DNA from: an uncultured Lachnospiraceae bacterium
Lineage (GTDB): Bacteria > Bacillota > Clostridia > Lachnospirales > Lachnospiraceae
Direction: 5' to 3'
Length of the DNA stretch: 47,049 bases
Assembly: GCA_946534145.1 (NCBI GenBank)
Contig: CAMNCH010000006.1
Span: 1 to 47,049, forward strand
Below are positions 46,905 through 47,049 of the stretch, one piece after another. The notes under the pieces are model-generated. The model was not told the DNA's origin, made no database searches, and saw only the letters and a list, made by a program, of their open reading frames with translations. Position numbers and translations under genes: made by a program. How positions within the stretch are numbered: the first letter of the stretch is position 1; every line of letters begins with the position of its first letter.

Positions 46905-47049
46905 GTTTTGGGCCTTGTCAGATATTTCTTCTTAGCCTACGTGGGCCGTCCCATCTTTTGGAGGTCTGATTCCAATCCTATTGAGTGATTTCTTCATAGG
47001 GTATGGTTGCTTATCTTTCTTTTTCGGTGGGCATTCCAATCCTATTGAA
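46905..47049. CRISPR. Candidate CRISPR-like array end, truncated by window edge (one degenerate, one full, one partial repeat)
   Basis: ATTCCAATCCTATTGA at 46969 and 47033 (64-bp period); degenerate copy at 46905-46940 matches the full repeat 21/36 in the same 64-bp register; intervening ~28-bp segments differ. Confidence 0.5.

Overview
This 47 kb window looks like chromosomal DNA of a Lachnospiraceae-type Firmicute, judged from Shine-Dalgarno sequences, gene families and a sigH-rlmB-mrnC-cysE block. Most of it is housekeeping and accessory metabolism on the minus strand: GH5, CE15 and CE1 carbohydrate enzymes, ABC/MATE/MFS transporters, malic enzyme, pepT, regulators and many intrinsic terminators. 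The most notable signals are: (1) a candidate peptide quorum-sensing module at 14.3-15.7 kb, with a 49-aa secreted pro-peptide not in the ORF track, a convergent RRNPP/PlcR-like HTH-TPR regulator, and a near-identical ~20-26 bp operator upstream of both; (2) a LexA/SOS-like box inside the 17-bp spacer of a consensus sigma-A promoter driving a radical-SAM DNA-repair/DUF4130 gene pair; (3) a 146-bp element with perfect 23-bp inverted termini and a structured interior at 33.44-33.59 kb; (4) a CRISPR-like array with 64-bp period running off the right edge; (5) several unannotated small proteins (21-50 aa) with good Shine-Dalgarno sites; (6) a three-way-junction-like nested inverted repeat upstream of an AraC gene. 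All family calls come from reading the sequence and motif recall. No database search was run.
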